From Acanthacorydalis orientalis (lineage: Eukaryota; Arthropoda; Insecta; Megaloptera; Corydalidae): a stretch of DNA of 64,000 nucleotides. The notes under the pieces are model-generated. The model saw nothing but the letters and a program-made list of their open reading frames with translations. It was not told the DNA's origin and searched no databases. Location of the stretch: NCBI GenBank assembly GCA_034766995.1, contig CM068313.1, positions 2,983,904-3,047,903 on the forward strand. The letters run 5' to 3'. Positions 57,669-64,000 of this stretch are shown here, one piece after another. The translations under genes and the position numbers were made by a program. Every line of letters starts with the position of its first letter. The first letter of the stretch is position 1.

Positions 57669-58705
57669 ACACAATTCAAAGACCTGGCAATGAACACACG
57701 TCCCTGTGTGCATGCGAAACCACACTTAAACAATATCAAGTGAAAATCTGAGCGGAATTATTATAACACAATTGAATTTAATTATCTGAGCATTTTAAAT
57801 TGCGTCAAAGAAGCTACTCCACATAACCATATTCATGAGGTAATTATGAAAGTACTTAAAGTAGACAAGAGCATTGTATATGACAGTAATTAAATTTATG
57901 AGAGACTGCGTTAACATAATCTCGTATTTTGATGGTCGCGTCTACTCCCATAATATTCTCCTGAGAATGAGAACACAAGAAAGGTAATTTATTAAATGCG
58001 TTATATAAAAAAAAATCGTTTGTTAGTTGCGTTGTAGTCGCTGGAATTATATTATGTCACAAAACGTACGCACACAATCGTGTGTGCATGTTGTTTTTTT
58101 TTTGACTATTTGCATATTCGCGTACGCACGTTAGTACATACATACATAAACAATGAATCGAAAGTGTGCAAAGAAATTAGACTACACGATTTCATTCATT
58201 CGTTGTTTAAACAGAATTGTAAAATCTGAATAGATTTTCGTTGAAACAAACATGAAAACACGTTTCAATGGAGTGGAAATGGAAAAGAGTCTGTAGGAAA
58301 GGTATCTTGAAATATTCTTTCATGATATTTTCGAATCCTAATAGTGAGAATGAGATTTGAATTTTAGACAAATTTATCCCTTAACGGTCCAGAAATATTT
58401 TGAGTTTGCTTACTATTGGGTCTAAGCAATTTTTTATACAAAGAAAAATCCACTAAAGATTTTTGTATCAGGTATAAAGAAATAAATATTAATTTTTAGT
58501 GAAAATACAGATAACGAATGGAAATGAATTAACTAAAAGGAACCGATTTAGCACTTAACGCGTTAAATGAAAATATAATAACAATGATGAAAACGATGGA
58601 ATAATTTTTTTACTGTAATGTATTCGATCTAATAAGTAAAAGTATTATGCTGCCTATATTGCGGTATTGGTCCGCTGAGGGTTAAAATCTAAGAACGACA
58701 CATCC
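57231..58705. other. No gene; (TA)n at 57617-57672
   Basis: AT-rich; small frames only. An AGCACTTAACGCGTTAAATG phrase near 58552 is the kind of sequence seen at TTAA-targeting ends, but no partner is found. Confidence 0.4.
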
Positions 58706-59045
58706 TTAACCCTCTAAGGGTTCATGCCGAGTAGGCTCGTCATGAAAAGATGGCATTTTTTTGTTTAATGTCGAATATACTCGTCATGTAGAAAAAAATT
58801 CGCTTTTACTATTTATTGTAAGATTTACGTAAAAAATATATATATTTGTAATTTTAGCACATTTTAGAATATTTCCAAGCAGTGTTTCTCTTTGTTTCGT
58901 CTGCTATCTAGAGAAGGCATTGTAGGGTGTAATAGAAAAACTTGTGAAGCGAATAACGTTTTTATTTATGCTCCCAGATGACTTACTGATAGTGATGAAA
59001 ATATATCCTTACATCCAAGAAAACGGAAAAGAGCAATAACACCTT
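58706..59045 (+). mobile_element. piggyBac-like 5' end, unoccupied paralogue
   Basis: TTAA (58706-58709) then CCCTCTAAGGGTTCATGCCG. It aligns through ACTCGTCATGTAGAAAAAAA, TTTGTAATTTTAGCACATTT, CTAGAGAAGGCATTGTAGGG and AAAACGGAAAAGAGCA with the complement of 20935-19280, excluding the mariner. A frame near the end reads DENISLHPRKRKRAIT, comparable to the start of the N-terminal ORF of the other copy, with a one-base deletion near its ATG. Homology stops at about 59045, so this copy is truncated. Confidence 0.75.
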
Positions 59046-59162
59046 ATTGTGTATGTAAAGATATGTGATGTGGCTGAGTGGATTTTTGGATTCGCTATTC
59101 ATTTTGATAAAACGTTTTAATTACCATAACACATTGTTACGGCGTTAAACTCTGCACAATAA

Positions 59163-59349
59163 AGGCTAACGCACATTAGAACGGATTGCATCGTTTCGCG
59201 AAAATCCTCACGGATCGCTTTCATACATTTTATATGTGCCATCGCACACACTTCCGGCGCGGATCGAACCACAGCGCGTTGGAATCGGCTGGCACGCGGA
59301 TTTTCGACCGGTCCGCGATGATGCAATCCGTCCTAATGTATACTAGCCT
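59163..59349. mobile_element. GC-richer MITE with TAA target duplication (Harbinger-like)
   Basis: 187 bp. The left arm AGGCTAACGCACATTAGAAC, then GGATTGCATCGTTTCGCG, is the inverted partner of GCGATGATGCAATCCGTCCT, then AATGTATACTAGCCT. The flanks are TAA at 59160-59162 and 59350-59352. A three-base TAA duplication points to the PIF/Harbinger group. Overlapping frames on both strands (69-71 codons) are by-products of the inverted repeat. Confidence 0.75.
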
Positions 59350-60435
59350 TAAATTGTTCCCGTTCGAACTACACCACTGTCAAATTACGGCTGACATCTA
59401 GACAACATACAAAAATGGCGTAGAAAGAAAATCGGCCGAACTCGAATCAAACACCCTGTAGTTTGAGGTGTTTAAAATGTCGATGCTGCAAAAAAATCCC
59501 CGCTTGTTTATTCCGCCATCTTCATTATTAAAAAAAAATGTTAAGCCTATTCTGAATACCTGAACCAGTAGGAAATATAAATTGGTTCTTATCTAATTTC
59601 TTACTACAAGATTCGTTTCACTGTCCTAAACAGATTTACAATTGTTGTATTTGGAAACAAGTCGTTGAGTTATATAATCAGCGGATTTTTCAAATCCGCT
59701 TTGAATAAATCCATTACCCACTTTTATTAAAACTCTATTCATTATTTTTTAAACGATTGACTGATTTGAATGCTACCTACACAGATTTATTACAATAGAA
59801 ATGTTCGGTATGAAAAACGTGTGTGGTCAAATTTATAACATACATAAATACATACATATATATATATATATCCGAAAAATTAGCACATGCCGCAGAACGT
59901 GCATTCTTAAATGTTGTAACCGCATTCTGTACGTGCACACGGCGCCCGCAAAACACCTGATATGGAATTGATTTAATTAGAGTTTTTTTCCCAAACACCG
60001 ATTTATGATTTACAGCTATCGGTTAATGTATTTTTTTCTGTATTAGTCTAACGCCAGAATTACCGTACCAAATCGATGCGTGTAATTATATAAGCTTTTA
60101 ATTAACCTATATTAATGGTATGTGTTTTTGAACCGAAAAAAAAATAAAACAGTACATGCTATGATGGAATTAAAAAGTGTGTGTAAAAGAGAATCGGTAA
60201 AGCCATATACTTTGGTTGAATAAATTTGTTACGAATTTATTTGCGGTATGTGCAATAATATTTAATAAATGATTTTTTTTTAAAAAAAATGACAGTAAAT
60301 ATAAAAATGTGTTTATAAATTGTAATTCAATTCATAAGTGTATATATATATGTATCTATGAATTCACTAAAGTTTGTTCTTAATGTGATGGTTGAGCCTG
60401 ATGGATCGCTGCAATTTTCGGTATGTTTGGTTCGA

Positions 60436-60494
<59 letters not shown>

Positions 60495-61239
60495 GAAATA
60501 ATATAAAAATTTCAATACTAACAAATCTTAAATTACTATGGTGGATTAATATGGAGTGCTGATTTGAATGTAATATTTTTATAAGAATTATCATTTTTTC
60601 TAAACTGTTTCATGATTTGAATTTTAAAAAGTATTTTTTAGATACACAACCTGAATTGAAAATTTGAAATTTAACTATTTTGTAAAAAAAATATGATTTA
60701 GGAAAAAGTTAGGAAAAAATGACTTAGGAAACAAAAAAAGTGAGACAAACTAAAATTATAGGTTAATTAAACATAGATATGATTATTAATCATTTTTAGT
60801 TATTGTTTTACTCATTTTAATGGAAATGTTTTCATCCTTAGCATCAAGGTGCAAAAAAAGTAGGGCATCTCTGTTGAAATTCGCACAAATAAAAATCCAA
60901 AGAATTATTAAATATTTGTTGAAGTTTTCTGATCTTAAACTTTTGTAGTTTGTAGGTTGGAGAAAGAACTACTTTTTAAAAGTGAGCTTCAGTTTGGGTT
61001 CACATTTCAAAGTGTTATTATTTTTATATACATTTAATAAAAAAATGTAAGGTGTTTGTTCGTGTATGTGATTGATATTTATTTCAAGTTACAAATCGTT
61101 TTCTGCTTTCCAAACTTTTAGATCTCTGATTGAAAAAATCTAATAGATTGTAAAGCAATTTAAAGCGGTTCAGAGGGTTAAATGAAAACTCTAAAATGCA
61201 TCTGAGAAAAAGAGTGGCTGTGTAAATTCGCACTGGGAA
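59350..61239. other. No gene; (TA)n at 60438-60492, D1 core at 60780-60850
   Basis: AT-rich. The D1 copy reads TTTTTAGTTATTGTTTTACT, then TGTTTTCATCCTTAGCATCA. Confidence 0.45.
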
Positions 61240-61780
61240 AACATGTGCGGGAGATTTTCTATCTCTTTTCAGTGTCTAGTTGTGTACGTTTCGGCCGGTC
61301 CGCCGAAGCCACAAATTGATTTTATATGAGGGGCATCCGTCCGAAAACGAGTCCGTGTAAGAAAAAGCGCAAAGTTAGTAAATAAACGAAACGGGTGTAT
61401 ATTAAAAGCGACCGCGACCGGTGGAGATAATACTTTTTCGTGTAAACTTTACGCGATATGTGAACTCAGCACTTCGTCGGCCGACAGAGACGAGCGACGG
61501 ACCGGCCCGTCGCGCACACTTCCCGGAAAACCGTGTCGTTCCACCCCACGAGACAGGGTGGAGCGACATGCAGACAGATTGCGCTCGTTTCAGTTTCGAC
61601 TTGTTCTTCTTGTTCCTCGAACCGATTTACCAAGTCATTTGATTTAATCGGTTTATATAACCGAAACTCGATATAGCGAACGACCTCTCAGACAGCGCTG
61701 TCGCGTTTATGTAATTGGCTCGGGCCGCGGATCCGTCTCCGACTTCGTCCAACTGTGCGCGCACAGCGGCGCGTGAATGC
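61240..61780. promoter_or_regulatory. CpG-rich island
   Basis: CG-dense from about 61280 to 61760, with CTCTTTTCAG at 61264-61273 that could be a splice acceptor. The 73-codon frame 61421-61642 (MEIILFRVNFTRYVNSALRR...) has no recognised domain. A promoter or exon is possible but not shown. Confidence 0.3.
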
Positions 61781-62060
61781 TTTATGGACAGATTTTAAGT
61801 TTTGCACGGTTCTTCGCAAGTTTGAAATTTGTTCGATAGTGTCGAGTCGATTTTTTCCGTTCGTCTATTCTTTCACTCCGATGAAAGTTTTCTCCACTTT
61901 TTTTCACGCGGACGGAAGCTTCAAAGAGACGATATTTATGAGCTTCGCGTATCCGACTCGAAAGCTTTTGATTTATCGACGGTTCCAGGAATTCGCACTA
62001 TTTAAATAACATCTTGTGCCGTGATATCAGTAAATCTGAAATGTCTCCGCTATGTATATG

Positions 62061-62121
<61 letters not shown>

Positions 62122-62522
62122 GAATGTCAAAACTCATTTGAATATTTCATATATTTACATACATACAATATTTTTTCGTGCGAACGAATAAAAATCAAAA
62201 TTGAAAATCGTGTATCAGTAATACACATCTCAAACATGAATTGTCTATTAATAATAAAATTCACATTCTTCATCCCTGAAAAGAAAACATATCCGCTCTA
62301 TGCTTGCCAGTTTATTTTTAATTTACATTTCAGTCTCTCTCAAATCTCACCATTCAGAAAATATTGAAATATTTTCTTATTAAATTCTTCGAGTGATCAA
62401 ACATTAATTAAAATTTCCTTAAAACTCCAGTTACAATTTTAATATTTGTAGATCGAAACAAAGTGTACAATTTTATAGAGTATAGACATTTTTATATATC
62501 TTATTTCTAATAATCGATTATT
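61781..62522. other. No gene; (TA)n at 62064-62121
   Basis: An 84-codon frame (61755-62009) continues from the island and is Phe-rich without motifs. The rest is AT-rich. Confidence 0.35.
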
Positions 62523-62745
62523 AATTTAATTTTCTTCTTTGTATGTTTTCATGAAAATGCTTATCATTTTCAAAGTGCAGGGGAAAAAAATTTAAAATGA
62601 AAAATATGAAATCTGTGTCTGTGTAGAAATGTTAATTTAATTTTCCCATTCGTATATTTTTTATGAAAATGCTATCATTTTCAAAGTGTAAGAACAAAAA
62701 AAATCTAAAAAGAAAAAATATGGAATCTGTGTCTGTGTAGAAATT
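62523..62745. repeat. ~110-bp tandem duplication
   Basis: AATTTAATTTTCTTCTTTGT at 62524 recurs as AATTTAATTTTCCCATTCGT at 62634. Both continue with CATTTTCAAAGTG and end ATCTGTGTCTGTGTAGAAAT. Confidence 0.8.
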
Positions 62746-63019
62746 CTTTAACTGTGTATTAAGGTAGACAACACTGATATTGCAAAGAAATAAATAGACA
62801 GTCGTCAATTATTAAACATTTAGGTTCAAAATAAACTATTTTATTTTTATATTTTTATCTGTGCCATCCCGTTGATGCATTGCTCTGATAATCTTCATCC
62901 TTTTAGACCATCTGAATGTTTGTTCTTCACTAATCACCTCGCATCGCCTCTCCATTTTGAGCAAAAATTTAAATAACTGGCAGTTATCTCAAATATAAAT
63001 GAAGATGGTGCACGTACTT

Positions 63020-63595
63020 AAACCAGTAGTCGAGAACTGGCATTCAGATAATTAAAGAAAAAGAATATCAGCAGGGCAAAACATTTTATGATACTTGAAA
63101 TGACTAGTTCGACTGATTCGTCATCAGGACTACTTAGCAGTGATGCAGCGTAATAAACAGGATTTTATATGTCGATTTGTGATCACTGATAAGACCTGTA
63201 TTCATCATCATATATCAGAGTCCAAAGAGCAATCGAAACAGTGGACTAAGAGAGGAGATAGGCCACTGAAGAAGTTCAATGCTTGTCTATCGATAAGTAA
63301 AATCACAGCTTCACTTTTTTGGCATGCACAGAAAATTTTGTTGGTGAATTATTTAAAAAAGGAAAATACAATCGATAGTGCTTATTAATGTACCCTTTTG
63401 GACAAATTACGAGCCGCCATTGATTAAAAATAACCCAGAAAAGGACGCAAAAAAATCTTGTTTCATCACAACAACAATCCAGCCTGATTCATCGATACAA
63501 ACAACCTCCAAATTCCATTCTCTTGACTTCTAATTGGCTCCCCATACTTCCATATTCGCCAGAATTGACCCCCTTTGTACGAACTACCAAAGTCG
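63020..63595 (+). pseudogene. Mariner transposase remnant, copy 1
   Basis: Legible: LAVMQRNKQDFICRFVITDK and IHHHISESKEQSKQW around the first catalytic Asp, then ITASLFWHAQKILLVNYLKK, TIDSAY, KKILFHHNNNPA (second Asp is Asn) and a trace of the SP-x-LT region. Several stops and shifts. Same family as 46771-46833. No terminal repeats are visible. Confidence 0.75.
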
Positions 63596-64000
63596 TAAGA
63601 GAAATCGAAACAGTGGAGTAAGACAGGAGGTAGAACACCAAAGAAGTTCAAAACTGGTCCATTGGCAAGCAGTAATGGCTTCAGTTTTTGGTATGCGGAG
63701 AGAGTTTTATTTGTGGATTATTTGAGAAAAGTAAAAATAATCAACAGCAATTATTTCTGTACCATTTTGAACAAGTTACAAGTCGTCATTGATGAAAAAC
63801 GACCCGAAGCACAACTCAAACAATCCTGTTTCATCACAACAACGCTTCGGTTCATTCATCGATATAAACAGCAGGAAAAATCAATTTTCTTGGTTTAGAA
63901 TTGGTTCCTTTTACCAGATATTCACCAGATTTGATCTTCTACGAATTCCATCTCTTTCAACAACTGAAAATATTCTTCGTTGGGAACAGATTTAACAGAG
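63596..64000 (+). pseudogene. Mariner transposase remnant, copy 2 (runs off window)
   Basis: Starts again at the SKEQSKQW region (as EIETVE in the wrong frame; KSKQWSKTGGRTPKKFKTG in the right one). It continues with FWYAERVLFVDYLRK, INSNYFCTILNKLQVVIDEK and, after a slip, YSPDLIFYEFHLFQQLKIFF. It repeats most of copy 1 in the same orientation and extends into the third catalytic region, where the usual Asp is Glu. Confidence 0.75.

Overview
The window looks like nuclear DNA of an arthropod, most probably an insect. It is AT-rich, with long (TA)n arrays and no prokaryotic gene organisation. Every recognisable coding trace belongs to a eukaryotic transposable element: mariner/Tc1, piggyBac-like, Helitron, RTE-type and R1/LOA-like LINEs. 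CpG is not visibly depleted in the GC-richer islands, which would fit Hymenoptera among others, but the sequence does not settle the order. No host protein-coding gene, tRNA, rRNA or CRISPR array could be supported. The region reads as a gene desert or a very large intron filled with nested repeats.

Layout. 0-5 kb: degenerate Helitron end (helicase C-terminus plus 3' hairpin), a ~340-bp tandem repeat, a CpG-rich island and an RTE-type LINE tip. 4.7-8.3 kb: a mariner whose catalytic 3' half is replaced by a truncated LINE, then a 365-bp duplication carrying mariner termini and a mariner 5' half. 8.5-18 kb: mostly unannotated, with a 183-bp tandem array (13.0-14.0 kb), a Tc1-like remnant (15.5 kb) and a 170-bp duplication (16.4 kb). 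18.5-20.9 kb: a piggyBac-like element whose acidic N-terminal ORF has expanded as 31-residue repeats, split by a complete irritans-type mariner with an intact 349-aa transposase and perfect 30-bp terminal repeats. 21.9-25.5 kb: foldback MITEs and a nearly complete but broken cecropia-type mariner. 26.7-29.4 kb: a short Helitron-like end followed by a ~513-bp satellite array. 30-39 kb: more mariner derivatives, a LINE 3' end with a 13-bp target-site duplication, and three MITEs placed in a row in TA repeats. 40-43.3 kb: a ~510-bp tandem duplication. 44-64 kb: scattered mariner deletion derivatives, CpG-rich islands, a second piggyBac-like 5' end that is the unoccupied paralogue of the mariner insertion site, a Harbinger-like MITE, and two consecutive mariner remnants running off the right edge.

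How the parts relate. The only open frame likely to make a functional protein is the mariner transposase at 19.4-20.5 kb. At least four other mariner lineages survive as pseudogenes and as internally deleted, non-autonomous copies. One has termini resembling the vertebrate Hsmar1/MADE1 type and has produced repeated derivatives that keep only the DNA-binding domain. Another is a ~400-bp N-to-C fusion derivative. A short conserved core (called D1 here) recurs more than a dozen times in both orientations and is not explained by any family I recognise. Many elements sit at the edges of (TA)n arrays, as expected for TA-targeting transposons.
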